Assembly: GCA_017503735.1 (NCBI GenBank)
Contig: JAFVSN010000053.1
Span: forward strand, 49,421-113,420
Source: Lachnospiraceae bacterium
GTDB taxonomy: Bacteria; Bacillota; Clostridia; Lachnospirales; Lachnospiraceae
DNA: 64,000 nucleotides
Direction of reading: 5' to 3'
Below, piece after piece: positions 45,021 to 54,623 of this stretch. The notes under the pieces were generated by a model. It was given only the letters and a program-made list of their open reading frames with translations, did no database searches and was not told where the DNA came from. Position 1 is the stretch's first letter. Every line of letters starts with the position of its first letter. Both the position numbers and the translations under genes were made by a program.

Positions 45021-45037
45021 ACGATAAAGGAGTTAAT

Positions 45038-45442
45038 ATGGCAGAAGCTTTATGGAACATAAATGTTTTTTTAACCCAAAGAACAATGGGAAAAAACATT
45101 CTGGAGTTAATTGTGCTTTTGGGCATTTTTGTGTTGGTTCTTGTTGCCTGCGTTTTGACGACCCGGTTTATTGCCGGTCATCAAATGCAGCGCAACAGGA
45201 GCAGCAATTTTAAAGCCATCGAGACATATCAGATTACACAAAACCGTTATTTGCATCTTGTGCAGATCGGGACAAGATATTTTGTTGTGTCGATAACAAA
45301 AGAGAACATAAACTTCATTGCCGAGTTGAACGAAGAGGAAATTGTTGTAAGGCAGGAAAAGACAGGGTTACAACGTTCGTTTAAAGAAATTTTATCTGAA
45401 TTTAAAGTAAAGGTTGATAAGCATGACGACGCACAAAAGTAA
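45038..45442 (+). CDS. fliO: Flagellar biosynthetic protein FliO (FliZ-type)
   Basis: A 134-residue protein with one helix (about residues 20-42) and a basic cytoplasmic tail containing the Y-L-H-L-V-Q-I-G-T-R-Y-F-V-V-S motif of FliO/FliZ. It helps assemble the FliP-FliQ-FliR export gate. AAAGGAG precedes ATG 45038. Its 3' end overlaps the fliP start by 20 bases. Confidence 0.88.
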   Translation: MAEALWNINVFLTQRTMGKNILELIVLLGIFVLVLVACVLTTRFIAGHQMQRNRSSNFKAIETYQITQNRYLHLVQIGTRYFVVSITKENINFIAELNEEEIVVRQEKTGLQRSFKEILSEFKVKVDKHDDAQK

Positions 45443-46262
45443 CAAAATTTTGAAAATTTCCGTGTATGTGGGAGTTTTCATTACGGCGTGTCTATTAACC
45501 TTTATTTGTCATGCAGAAAAGACAGCATATGCAACACAAATCGGTACAGAGAACGGGATTGATATTAACGGCAATGTCGGAAATGTTGATTTTACCGTTT
45601 CTTCGGGAGACGGAGAGGACAGTTCTTTGGCAACCACGTTGCAGATGCTGTTTATTTTAACCATTATATCTTTGGCACCGTCTATCTTGATTCTTGTGAC
45701 TTCGTTTACAAGAATTTTGGTGGTGCTTCATTTTGTTCGTTCCGCAATGGGAACACAGACAACACCGCCAAATCAGATTTTAATCGGTTTGGCGCTGTTT
45801 TTGACGTTGTTTATTATGTCTCCTACCTTATCCAAAATCAATAACGATGCAATTAAACCGCTTTCTGCAGGAGAAATTACGGGAGAGCAGGCCATTGATG
45901 CTGCTGTCGAACCGATTCGGGAGTTTATGTTCGGAGAAACAAGAAACGAGGAGTTAGCGTTGTTTGTGGATATTGCGGGAATTGAAACGGTTGAAACGGC
46001 GGATGATATTCCGACCTGGGTATTGGTTCCGGCGTTTATTATCAGTGAGTTGAGGGCGGCATTTATTATCGGATTTTTGATTTATATTCCGTTTATCGTA
46101 ATTGATATGGTGGTATCGTCTACATTAATGGCAATGGGAATGATGATGTTACCGCCGACAACCATATCGATGCCGTTTAAGATTTTATTGTTTATTATGG
46201 CAGACGGATGGACACTGATAATCGAAAGTGTGTTACGAACCTTTAAAACGTTTGGTGGATAA
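45423..46262 (+). CDS. fliP: Flagellar export gate protein FliP
   Basis: A 279-residue core subunit of the type III export gate. A probable signal peptide (I-S-V-Y-V-G-V-F-I-T-A-C-L-L-T-F) is followed by a short extracytoplasmic region and the conserved helices with S-F-T-R-I-L-V-V-L-H-F-V-R-S-A-M-G and the C-terminal M-G-M-M-M-L-P-P. ATG 45423 follows AAAGG inside fliO; the in-frame TTG at 45414 is too near that site. Confidence 0.96.
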   Translation: MTTHKSNKILKISVYVGVFITACLLTFICHAEKTAYATQIGTENGIDINGNVGNVDFTVSSGDGEDSSLATTLQMLFILTIISLAPSILILVTSFTRILVVLHFVRSAMGTQTTPPNQILIGLALFLTLFIMSPTLSKINNDAIKPLSAGEITGEQAIDAAVEPIREFMFGETRNEELALFVDIAGIETVETADDIPTWVLVPAFIISELRAAFIIGFLIYIPFIVIDMVVSSTLMAMGMMMLPPTTISMPFKILLFIMADGWTLIIESVLRTFKTFGG

Positions 46263-46273
46263 GAAGGAGGCGA

Positions 46274-46552
46274 GTGGCTTTGGATGAAGCGGTATTGATT
46301 GATCTTTTGGTTTCGACCGTGGTTACAATTATCAAGGCGTCCGCACCGTTGTTGATTGTTTCGCTCGTGGTGGGACTTGTAATTAGTATTTTACAAACAG
46401 TGACTTCCATCCAGGAACAAACGCTCACATTTGTTCCAAAGCTTTTGGCGGTATTTCTTGTGCTGATTATTGCAGGAAACTGGATTATGGGCCTGGCCGT
46501 TGAATTGATGAAAGAGCTGTGCATGAATTTTGAATATTATATTCACGGATAA
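46274..46552 (+). CDS. fliQ: Flagellar export gate protein FliQ
   Basis: A 92-residue two-helix gate subunit with the family core A-P-L-L-I-V-S-L-V-V-G-L-V-I-S-I-L-Q and Q-E-Q-T-L-T-F-V-P-K. AAGGAGG at 46264-46270 is 3 bases from GTG 46274 and 9 bases from TTG 46280. The TTG, giving M-D-E-A-V-L-I-D, has better spacing and may be the true start; the difference is two residues. fliR follows after two bases. Confidence 0.93.
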   Translation: MALDEAVLIDLLVSTVVTIIKASAPLLIVSLVVGLVISILQTVTSIQEQTLTFVPKLLAVFLVLIIAGNWIMGLAVELMKELCMNFEYYIHG

Positions 46553-46554
46553 AA

Positions 46555-47334
46555 ATGACGATTTCTTTATACCATTTGGAATATTTTCTGCTGATACTTG
46601 TGAGAATCAGCGGATTTATGGTGTCTGCCCCGATTTTTTCGTTACGAAATATACCGATGCGGGTAAAGACGTTGTTGGCACTGGCGTTGGCAATTGTTGT
46701 TTTTCATATTGTTCCTTATAAAGAAGTATCGTATTCTACGACAATAGAATACACAATTGTTGTGATAAAAGAGATGCTGGCCGGTGTGATTATGGGCTTT
46801 ATGGCGAATGTGGCGTACTACATTCTTTCCTTTGCGGGACAGATTGTGGACCAGGAAATCGGGTTTTCTATGGTCAATCAGTTTGACCCGATTACAAGCA
46901 CGCAGGTGACTATTACGGGTAATTTTTATACGTATGCTGTTATGTTAATGCTGTTTCTTACAAACATGCATCATTATTTAGTACGGGCAATTACCGATTC
47001 CTTTCAGGTACTTCCGGTGGGAAGTGTAGCCATTGATTTCAATTTGTATACTGTGATGAAACGATTTGTAATCGATTATTTTGTGATCGGCTTCCGTATT
47101 GTTTTGCCTATATTTGCGGCGATGTTGGTGGTAAATACCATATTAGCGATTTTAGCAAGAGTAGCTCCACAGATGAACATGTTTGTCATCGGTTTACAGT
47201 TAAAGGTATTTGTGGGGCTTTTGGTATTGGTGTTAATGGTTATGATGATTACCGGTGTGGCAGATTTGATTTTCCAGGAGATGATGTCCATGCTTCGGGA
47301 AACAATACCGTATTTAGGCGGAACAGGAAGCTAG
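46555..47334 (+). CDS. fliR: Flagellar export gate protein FliR
   Basis: A 259-residue membrane protein with about six helices, one copy per gate. The P-M-R-V-K-T-L-L-A-L-A-L-A segment and the G-F-M-A-N-V-A-Y-Y, G-Q-I-V-D-Q-E-I-G-F-S-M-V motif are conserved. ATG 46555 starts two bases after fliQ with no good ribosome site, so it is probably translated by coupling. Confidence 0.95.
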   Translation: MTISLYHLEYFLLILVRISGFMVSAPIFSLRNIPMRVKTLLALALAIVVFHIVPYKEVSYSTTIEYTIVVIKEMLAGVIMGFMANVAYYILSFAGQIVDQEIGFSMVNQFDPITSTQVTITGNFYTYAVMLMLFLTNMHHYLVRAITDSFQVLPVGSVAIDFNLYTVMKRFVIDYFVIGFRIVLPIFAAMLVVNTILAILARVAPQMNMFVIGLQLKVFVGLLVLVLMVMMITGVADLIFQEMMSMLRETIPYLGGTGS

Positions 47335-47363
47335 CCGGGGATTTATGAAAGGAGCGTGTAGGA

Positions 47364-48500
47364 ATGGAGTGGGAAGAAATGAAACGGTCTTCATACTATG
47401 TTCCGATGCGACTCCAGTTCTTTGCGGATGAAGGCGGAGCAGACAAGACAGAGGAAGCAACACCAAAAAAGTTAAGCGATGCAAGAAAGGAAGGGCAGGT
47501 AGCCAGAAGTCAGGAACTTTCCACCGCTGTGATGTTGTTAGCATTTTTTCTTGTGATTAAAGTGTTTATCGGCTTTATCGGAACCCGATTTTTAAAAGGT
47601 TTCGGGGATGTTTATCAGGCGATAGATGTGTATGTGGCGGATGAGTTCGGTGCGGCAATGGGAAGTGCCTTTTTAAGGGACGGTCTGGTAGATATTTTAT
47701 TGATCTGTTTGCCGGTTTTTATTGTGGCGGTACTGGTGGCATTTGTAGTGACTGTTGCACAGGTAAAGTGGAAGGTAACAACAAAACCGCTACAGCCGAA
47801 ATTCAGTAAGTTTAATCCAATCAACGGCTTTAAGCGTATTTTTTCCAAGGGTAAGTTGTTTGAATTAATCAAAGATGTCATAAAGATTGCTTTGATTTTT
47901 TATGTAGCCTATTCCGATTTAAAGGAAGGGGCCGAGACGGTGTCTGTTTTATATGATTTTTCGTTGAAACAGGCGGTTGTATACATAGGAGATTTTGTAA
48001 TTGATCTGGGAATTAAACTCAGCGCGATTTATCTCATTGTGGGAGTGGCGGATTACATTTACCAGAAGTTAAAATTTAAAAAAGATTTGATGATGTCAAA
48101 ACAGGAAGTAAAAGACGAGTACAAACAGCAGGAAGGAGACCCGCAGGTAAAGGGACGTATCAAGTCCAAAATGCGAGAGGTTTCCCAACGACGTATGATG
48201 CAGAAACTTCCGGAGGCAGATGTTGTTATTACCAACCCGACACATTTTGCCTGTGCGATTAAATACGATAAAGAGGTGTCGGAAGCTCCGGTTCTCATAG
48301 CAAAGGGAGCGGATTATCTGGCACAGAAGATAAAAGAGGCGGCAAAGGAAAACGGGATTCCGATTGTGGAAAATAAGCCTTTGGCGCGAATGTTGTACTA
48401 TAATGTGGACTTGGACAGCGAGATTCCGAGGGAATTATATCAGATGACGGCAGAAGTGCTGGCGTATGTATATAAGCTGAAAAACGGCGGTGCCGCTTAA
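47364..48500 (+). CDS. flhB: Flagellar export switch protein FlhB
   Basis: A 378-residue protein with four helices and a cytoplasmic domain that cleaves itself at N-P-T-H (Asn about residue 291, in V-V-I-T-N-P-T-H-F-A) to switch export from hook to filament proteins under FliK control. The start of the soluble-linked N-terminus has E-K-T-E-E-A-T-P-K-K-like D-K-T-E-E-A-T-P-K-K-L near residue 30, preceded by a longer N-terminal stretch than in many relatives. AAAGGAG precedes ATG 47364; a later start is possible. Confidence 0.97.
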   Translation: MEWEEMKRSSYYVPMRLQFFADEGGADKTEEATPKKLSDARKEGQVARSQELSTAVMLLAFFLVIKVFIGFIGTRFLKGFGDVYQAIDVYVADEFGAAMGSAFLRDGLVDILLICLPVFIVAVLVAFVVTVAQVKWKVTTKPLQPKFSKFNPINGFKRIFSKGKLFELIKDVIKIALIFYVAYSDLKEGAETVSVLYDFSLKQAVVYIGDFVIDLGIKLSAIYLIVGVADYIYQKLKFKKDLMMSKQEVKDEYKQQEGDPQVKGRIKSKMREVSQRRMMQKLPEADVVITNPTHFACAIKYDKEVSEAPVLIAKGADYLAQKIKEAAKENGIPIVENKPLARMLYYNVDLDSEIPRELYQMTAEVLAYVYKLKNGGAA

Positions 48501-48571
48501 GGAATTTCGTTGACGGGATTATGAAGCGTACGGAATCAGTGCGATAAAATACAGCGAAGGGAGGAAGGACT

Positions 48572-50605
48572 GTGAAAAAAACAGATATATTTCTTGGTAT
48601 CTATATTCTGGCTGCAATCATGTTTTTGATTATTCCGCTTCCGACCGCTCTTTTAGACGTGTTGATGGCACTTAATATTTCCGTAGCACTCATTATTTTG
48701 TTTAATGCCTTGTTCTCTCAGGAAGTACTTAATATGTCCACTTTCCCGATGATTTTGCTGTTTACGACGATTTTCCGTATCAGTTTAAATGTGTCATCGA
48801 CGAGAAATATTTTAACTAAGGGTTATGCGGGAGAAGTAGTAAATGCTTTCGGTGAATTTGTAGGCGGCGGTGATATGGTTGTAGGTATCATCGTGTTTAT
48901 CATTCTCGTTTTGGTACAGTTTATGGTAATCAATAAAGGTTCCGAACGAGTATCCGAAGTACAGGCACGTTTTACTTTGGATGCAATGCCGGGTAAACAG
49001 ATGGCAATCGATGCGGACTTAAATACCGGTGCCATTACGGATGCGGAAGCTAAAATACGTCGTGAAAAGATTCAGGCGGAGTCGGCTTTCTTCGGTTCCA
49101 TGGACGGTGCTACAAAGTATGTTAAGGGAGATGCGGTTGCCGGTCTGATTATTACTATGGTAAATATCATCGGTGGTCTGATTATGGGTATCACCAGAGA
49201 AGGTCTGGATATGACCACGGCACTCAATAAATATGCCATTATTACCATCGGTGACGGTCTGGTAAGCCAGATTCCGTCCTTACTCATTTCTTTGTCCACC
49301 GGTATTATGGTTACGAAGGTTTCCAAGGAAGCCGATGTGGGCGATTTGTTAATGAGAGAACTTTTTTCCACGCCGAAGGTACTTTACATGGTAGGTGCGG
49401 GATTAACGATACTCGGTATTTTTACAAAGTTACCGACTTTGATTTTTGTGGCATACGGTGTCATTTTTATTATGGTAGGCCGGAGCATTCAGGCGAAAAT
49501 CGAGGTGGCAAAGACCGAAGCGGAGGCCGGTGCGGCAGAGGAGGAAGATTTGCCGATTCGTCGTCCGGAAAACGTCCGGGAAATTATTTTGCCGGATCAG
49601 GTGGAGTTGGAGTTCGGTTACGGTGTTATTCCCCTTGCGGATGTGAATCAGGGCGGCGACCTTTTGGATCGTGTGGTTCTGATTCGAAGGCAGATTGCAT
49701 TGGAACTGGGTTGTGTTGTTCCGACCATTCGTTTGCGTGATAACATCCAGTTAAATCCGAATCAGTATGTGATAAAAATAAAGGGAATCGCGGTCAGTGA
49801 AGGCGAGATTTTGTTTGACCATTATATGGCAATGAATCCGGGATACGTGGAAGAGGAGATTACCGGTATTCCGACCTTTGAACCGTCTTATCATTTGCCG
49901 GCAATCTGGATTACGGAAAGTCAGCGAGAACGGGCGGAGTCTTACGGTTATACGGTAGTTGATCCGCCGTCCATTATCGCAACCCATTTGACAGAGGTAA
50001 TTAAAGCTCATCTGGATGAACTGCTTACCAGACAGGCAGTGCAGGAGCTTATTAATAATATTCAGGAAGCCAATCAAGTGCTTGTTACCGAACTTATTCC
50101 GAAGCTGCTCGGAATCGGCGAGGTACAGAAAGTTTTACAGAATTTATTAAGAGAAGGAATTGCAATCCGTGATATGGTAACGATTATGGAGACGTTGGCG
50201 GATTATGCGCCGACCACCAGAGACACGGATGTTCTGACCGAATATGTAAGACAAGCATTAAAACGGGCGATTTCCAACAAGTATTTCCCTGGCGGAGAAA
50301 CGACAAGTGTAGTAACCTTGGACCCGAAAGCAGAACAGGATATTATGAATTCCGTAAAACAGACGGAGCAGGGAGCTTATATTACGTTGGAACCGGAAAA
50401 GACGCAGCGTTTGATGCAGTCGGTTAAGATAGAAGCTGAGAAATTGGAGAATCTCGGAAAGAATCCGATTGTTGTGACTTCTCCGATTGTGCGTATGTAT
50501 TTTAAGCGGTTAACGAAAGATTATTATCCGGATTTGATTGTCATTTCTTACAATGAAATCGAGTCCAATGTTGAATTACAATCAGTTGGGATGGTGACCG
50601 AATAG
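48572..50605 (+). CDS. flhA: Flagellar export protein FlhA
   Basis: A 677-residue export-gate protein: eight helices in residues 1-310 followed by a large cytoplasmic domain that docks chaperone-substrate complexes. The F-R-I-S-L-N-V-S-S-T-R and Q-A-R-F-T-L-D-A-M-P-G-K-Q-M-A-I-D-A-D-L-N motifs of the family are intact. The start is GTG 48572 after GAAGGGAGGAAGG. flhF begins after one base. Confidence 0.97.
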   Translation: MKKTDIFLGIYILAAIMFLIIPLPTALLDVLMALNISVALIILFNALFSQEVLNMSTFPMILLFTTIFRISLNVSSTRNILTKGYAGEVVNAFGEFVGGGDMVVGIIVFIILVLVQFMVINKGSERVSEVQARFTLDAMPGKQMAIDADLNTGAITDAEAKIRREKIQAESAFFGSMDGATKYVKGDAVAGLIITMVNIIGGLIMGITREGLDMTTALNKYAIITIGDGLVSQIPSLLISLSTGIMVTKVSKEADVGDLLMRELFSTPKVLYMVGAGLTILGIFTKLPTLIFVAYGVIFIMVGRSIQAKIEVAKTEAEAGAAEEEDLPIRRPENVREIILPDQVELEFGYGVIPLADVNQGGDLLDRVVLIRRQIALELGCVVPTIRLRDNIQLNPNQYVIKIKGIAVSEGEILFDHYMAMNPGYVEEEITGIPTFEPSYHLPAIWITESQRERAESYGYTVVDPPSIIATHLTEVIKAHLDELLTRQAVQELINNIQEANQVLVTELIPKLLGIGEVQKVLQNLLREGIAIRDMVTIMETLADYAPTTRDTDVLTEYVRQALKRAISNKYFPGGETTSVVTLDPKAEQDIMNSVKQTEQGAYITLEPEKTQRLMQSVKIEAEKLENLGKNPIVVTSPIVRMYFKRLTKDYYPDLIVISYNEIESNVELQSVGMVTE

Positions 50606-50606
50606 T

Positions 50607-51824
50607 ATGAACATCAAAACTTTCAAAGGAAAAACAGAAGAAGAAGCAATGGAACTTGCGAAAAAAGAGTTGGGCGAACGTGCGGTGAAGATGGCAGCCA
50701 GGAAAGTGGAACCGAAGGGCTTTTTTCAAAAGTTGTTTTCTCAGCCGGTGTGGGAAGTCACAGCAGCGGTAGATGATCCGGATGTGTACGAACGCACCAT
50801 TGTACGCAAGACAGCCCCGGAAGATGCGGAAGCACGTTATATGCCGACTGCAACTGTATCCAAGGTACCGGAGCTGTTTGACGAAAAGAAAACAGAAAAC
50901 GGTTCTAACGCAATCGAACAGAAGCTGGATACCTTGAAGAAGCTGTTTGAAGAACAAATCAGGGAGCAAGGAAAAGTGTCGGAAGACGGGAAAGAAAAAG
51001 CAGATACAGCGGAACCTGAACTTCCGGATAAGAATATTGCGTTTCTTCGTTTGATTTTTCGTCAGTTATTGGATAATGAAGTGGAAGAGCAATATGCGAA
51101 TCAGATTATTACAGAAATAGAGGCTTCGTTGAAGAAGGAAACGGATGTCAGTAAAATTCTGGCCACGATTTATCAAAAGATTGTATTGAAGTTGGGACAA
51201 ACAAAGACGCTTGAAGTGGTAAGCGGAAAGACGAAGTATATTTTCTTTATCGGACCGACCGGAGTAGGAAAAACTACAACGATTGCAAAACTGGCATATA
51301 GTCTGATGGAGCAAAAGAAGGCTAAGGTGGCATTACTTGCCGCAGATACTTATCGAATTGCTGCGGTGGATCAGCTTCGGACCTATGCAGAGATAATGAA
51401 TATTCCGCTTTATGTGATATATAGCGAAAGCGAACTGGCAGAGCAGAAGGTAGAGTTAGAAAAATACGATGTAATTTTGGTTGATACGGCGGGGCGTTCT
51501 CATCGCAGTAAAGAACAGAGGGATGATATTGAGCGTTTGATACATTCCGTGCCGGCACAGGCAAGGGAAGTGTATCTGGTGCTTAGTGCTACAACGAAAT
51601 ACAGGGATTTGGTTAAGATTGCAGAGGCATATTCGGAAATTGCAGAATATCGTTTGATTTTTACCAAGTTAGATGAGACCGGAACCATCGGAAACATTTT
51701 TAACATTAAAATGTTGACCGGTGCACCGCTTTCATATGCAACAAACGGTCAGAATGTACCGGATGATATCAGTCGGATGGATCCGCAAAATGTTGCAAGA
51801 CAGCTGTTGGGAGGTGGAAACTGA
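50607..51824 (+). CDS. flhF: SRP-type GTPase FlhF
   Basis: A 405-residue signal-recognition-particle GTPase that places the flagellum. The N-terminal basic/variable domain starts M-N-I-K-T-F-K-G-K-T-E-E-E-A-M; the NG domain carries G1 G-P-T-G-V-G-K-T-T-T near residue 216, D-T-A-G-R-S for G3 and T-K-L-D-E-T-G for G4. ATG 50607 follows the flhA stop directly and shares a base at its end with flhG. Confidence 0.96.
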   Translation: MNIKTFKGKTEEEAMELAKKELGERAVKMAARKVEPKGFFQKLFSQPVWEVTAAVDDPDVYERTIVRKTAPEDAEARYMPTATVSKVPELFDEKKTENGSNAIEQKLDTLKKLFEEQIREQGKVSEDGKEKADTAEPELPDKNIAFLRLIFRQLLDNEVEEQYANQIITEIEASLKKETDVSKILATIYQKIVLKLGQTKTLEVVSGKTKYIFFIGPTGVGKTTTIAKLAYSLMEQKKAKVALLAADTYRIAAVDQLRTYAEIMNIPLYVIYSESELAEQKVELEKYDVILVDTAGRSHRSKEQRDDIERLIHSVPAQAREVYLVLSATTKYRDLVKIAEAYSEIAEYRLIFTKLDETGTIGNIFNIKMLTGAPLSYATNGQNVPDDISRMDPQNVARQLLGGGN

Positions 51825-52723
51825 TGGATCAGGCAGAACAGCTCAGAAAACTTGTAAGAAAGCAGGAACGTCAACAATCCGCAGCGCGGGTAATTACGGT
51901 AACCAGCGGAAAAGGCGGAGTGGGAAAGACAAGTATAGCAGTAAACTTAGCAATCCAAATGAAACGTCTGGGGAAAAGAGTGATTATTCTGGATGCGGAT
52001 TTCGGACTTGCAAATATAGAAGTTATGTTGGGAATCCGTCCGCAGTATAATCTTGCGGATTTGATGTTTCGAGGAAAGTCTCTTACGGAGATTATAACGC
52101 AGGGGCCGGAAGGAATCGGATTCATTTCCGGAGGTTCCGGGATTCAGGAATTGGCACGGATGACAAAAGAGCAAGTAATGTATTTGACACAAAAACTGGT
52201 GGAACTGGATGCGATGGCAGATATTATTATTGTGGACACCGGTGCGGGAATTGCAGATAATGTGTTAGAGTTTGTAACTGCAAGTTCCGAAGTGCTTTTG
52301 GTTGCAACTCCGGAGCCTACTTCCATTACCGATGCGTATGCATTATTAAAAGCATTGAACCGCCGTGCCGGTTTTTCAAGAGAACACACCAGTATAAAAA
52401 TGATTTCAAATCGTGTCGGAAGTGAGGCGGAAGGTAAAAATTTATATGAGAAAATGAGTATCGTAGTGGATAAGTTTTTAAATATTCAACCGGAATTTTT
52501 GGGAATTATTCCACAGGATGATTCTATTTCAAAGGCGGTAATGGTACAGAAGCCGATTACAATTGCTTATCCGAATTCACAAGCTGCAAAGGCAATGCAA
52601 TTAATTGCTGCGAAGTTATGTAACGGGGCGGAAACGGAAGTCAGAAAAGGAATTACCGGATTGTTTTCAGACATGATTCGAACCAAATTCCGAAAGGCAC
52701 GCAGTAAAAAAGAGGGAGAATAA
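51824..52723 (+). CDS. flhG: MinD-like ATPase FlhG (YlxH)
   Basis: A 299-residue ParA/MinD-type ATPase that limits flagellar number and pairs with FlhF. The deviant Walker A S-G-K-G-G-V-G-K-T-S starts near residue 27, and the N-terminal D-Q-A-E-Q-L-R-K-L segment resembles the FlhF-activating helix. A basic C-terminus (R-K-A-R-S-K-K) may help membrane binding. Overlaps flhF by one base. Confidence 0.95.
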   Translation: MDQAEQLRKLVRKQERQQSAARVITVTSGKGGVGKTSIAVNLAIQMKRLGKRVIILDADFGLANIEVMLGIRPQYNLADLMFRGKSLTEIITQGPEGIGFISGGSGIQELARMTKEQVMYLTQKLVELDAMADIIIVDTGAGIADNVLEFVTASSEVLLVATPEPTSITDAYALLKALNRRAGFSREHTSIKMISNRVGSEAEGKNLYEKMSIVVDKFLNIQPEFLGIIPQDDSISKAVMVQKPITIAYPNSQAAKAMQLIAAKLCNGAETEVRKGITGLFSDMIRTKFRKARSKKEGE

Positions 52724-52729
52724 GATAGT

Positions 52730-53488
52730 ATGAGTCACCTCATTGAGACAGGAACAAAACTGGAGCTGATAAAAATCAGACATATTGAAACAAAAACGGA
52801 TATTAGTTATATCAGTCGCTTTTTGTATCAAAAGTCTGTAGATGAAGCGGTAATTGAGATGCCGACAAAAGCAGGAGTGCTGGTGCCTTTGGAGCCTGGA
52901 GAAACTTTTCAGGTATGTTTTTATACCAGCAAGGGATTGTATCAATGCCAGGCTCAGGTCATTTCCCGTCATTATGAGAATTCTTTACCCGTAGCCGTAA
53001 TCAAACTTCGGTCGGAGTTTGAAAAATTACAACGACGTCAGTATTATCGAATGGAATGTATTTTACAATTGGAATTTGCAACGGTAACGGAAGAAGAAAT
53101 GCAAAATTTATTAATGCAAAAAAGTACACTCGGAAATCAGATTGTGAAAAGAGATGGGGCAGATGTGGGAAAGCGAGAACCACAGATGCGTTTTTATCCG
53201 GGAGTTACATTGGATATCAGCGGTGGTGGAGTACGGTTTAATTCGGAACATGCCGCACAGAGCGGAGATATTATTGCAATGCGGATTGCTTTTTTATCTC
53301 CGGACACGCAACGACTGAAAATTCTGTTCGCAAGAGTCTTAACGGTTCTATCGGTTCCGAACAGGAACGGATTATATGAACATAGGGTTGAGTTCGTTTC
53401 GCTTCCGAATGCGGAGAGGGAATGTTTGATACGGTATATATTTTTGGAAGAACGAAAACGTAGAAAAAGAGAGGCCGGAATCGAATAG
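52730..53488 (+). CDS. PilZ-domain c-di-GMP receptor (YcgR-like)
   Basis: A 252-residue protein with a YcgR-type N-terminal domain and a PilZ domain. The first c-di-GMP motif is R-R-Q-Y-Y-R near residue 103 and the second D-I-S-G-G-G near residue 164. The gap of about 55 residues between them is longer than in typical PilZ domains because of a charged insertion around T-L-G-N-Q-I-V-K-R. YcgR relatives brake the motor when c-di-GMP is high. Position between flhG and cheB supports motility control. AATAAGATAGT gives only a weak ribosome site before ATG 52730. Confidence 0.88.
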   Translation: MSHLIETGTKLELIKIRHIETKTDISYISRFLYQKSVDEAVIEMPTKAGVLVPLEPGETFQVCFYTSKGLYQCQAQVISRHYENSLPVAVIKLRSEFEKLQRRQYYRMECILQLEFATVTEEEMQNLLMQKSTLGNQIVKRDGADVGKREPQMRFYPGVTLDISGGGVRFNSEHAAQSGDIIAMRIAFLSPDTQRLKILFARVLTVLSVPNRNGLYEHRVEFVSLPNAERECLIRYIFLEERKRRKREAGIE

Positions 53489-53500
53489 AGGTGAAAAAGG

Positions 53501-54622
53501 ATGGAAAAGAAAAAAATTTTAATTATTGATGACTCTGCACTCATGAGAAGGGTGCTGTCTGATATAATTAATTCAGATGAAAGATTCATCGTTTGCGATG
53601 TTGCAAGCAATGGTCTGGAAGCATATGACAAGATAACCTTAAATCCGAAACGATATGACGTAATTCTCCTGGATATTAATATGCCGAAGATGAACGGAAT
53701 TGAGTTTATGGAGGAAATCAACCGTTTGAAATTAAATCTTACGGTGATTGTGGTTAGTACCATTGCAGTGGAAGGAGCAAAGGAAACCATTCGTTTGCTT
53801 GAACTCGGGGCTTTTGACTTTGTGACGAAACCAAACAGTTTCGCGGAAGCAAAAGAAAATACTTTCCAAAACAATGTACTAACGTGTCTTGCCTGTGCGA
53901 CGGGTTTTTCCGGTTTGGAGGAACGCAGCAAAAAGAAGCATGAAACCGTTTCGGTTTCGGAGCCTGTGCGAAATGAAACAACGCCTGTAATTTCCGCAAA
54001 AGGTTCGGTTACACGAAAACCGCATAAAGCGGTAGGGAAGAATGCGACAAAATTGATTGCGCTTGCTTGTTCAACCGGTGGCCCTAAGGCCTTGCAGCAG
54101 GTGGTGCCTCGGTTACCTAAAAATTTGGATGCACCGATGATTATTGTACAGCATATGCCGGTGGGATTTACAGAGACGCTGGCAAACCGTTTGAATGAAT
54201 TAAGCGAGATAACGGTAAAAGAAGCTGTCGATGGCGAATGCCTGCGGAAAGGAACGGTATATGTCGCAAAAGGAGGTTCCCAGTTAAGGGTAAAAAAATC
54301 CGAAGCAGGGTATGTGCTTTCTGTAACAAATGAGCCTGCCAGAAACGCATTGAGACCTTGTGCGGATGTCCTGTATGAATCTTTGTTAGAATCTGACTAT
54401 GATGACATTACCTGCGTTGTGCTGACCGGCATGGGCAGGGACGGCACCGTAGGAATTAAGCAACTTAATGACAAGCGCAATATTTATGTAATCGGTCAGG
54501 ATGCTCCGTCTTGTACGGTATACGGTATGCCACGGGCACTGTTTGAAGCAGGACTTGCGGATGTGGTTGTACCGCTTGATGAAGTGGCTGATACGATTAT
54601 AAAAAACGTAGGAGTGCGATAA
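53501..54622 (+). CDS. cheB: Chemotaxis protein-glutamate methylesterase CheB
   Basis: A 373-residue two-domain enzyme: receiver domain with D10/D11 and phosphoacceptor D58, then a linker, then the methylesterase with catalytic Ser in A-C-S-T-G-G-P, His in Q-H-M-P, and Asp in G-M-G-R-D-G. It demethylates or deamidates receptors. The matching methyltransferase cheR is not in the window. GAGGTG lies before ATG 53501, with AAAAAGG nearer. Confidence 0.96.
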   Translation: MEKKKILIIDDSALMRRVLSDIINSDERFIVCDVASNGLEAYDKITLNPKRYDVILLDINMPKMNGIEFMEEINRLKLNLTVIVVSTIAVEGAKETIRLLELGAFDFVTKPNSFAEAKENTFQNNVLTCLACATGFSGLEERSKKKHETVSVSEPVRNETTPVISAKGSVTRKPHKAVGKNATKLIALACSTGGPKALQQVVPRLPKNLDAPMIIVQHMPVGFTETLANRLNELSEITVKEAVDGECLRKGTVYVAKGGSQLRVKKSEAGYVLSVTNEPARNALRPCADVLYESLLESDYDDITCVVLTGMGRDGTVGIKQLNDKRNIYVIGQDAPSCTVYGMPRALFEAGLADVVVPLDEVADTIIKNVGVR

Positions 54623-54623
54623 T

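Noticed and set aside
48510-48545. TTGACG and GATAAAAT between flhB and flhA as a promoter
   Set aside because: The spacing is far greater than 17 bases and no better -10 is present.
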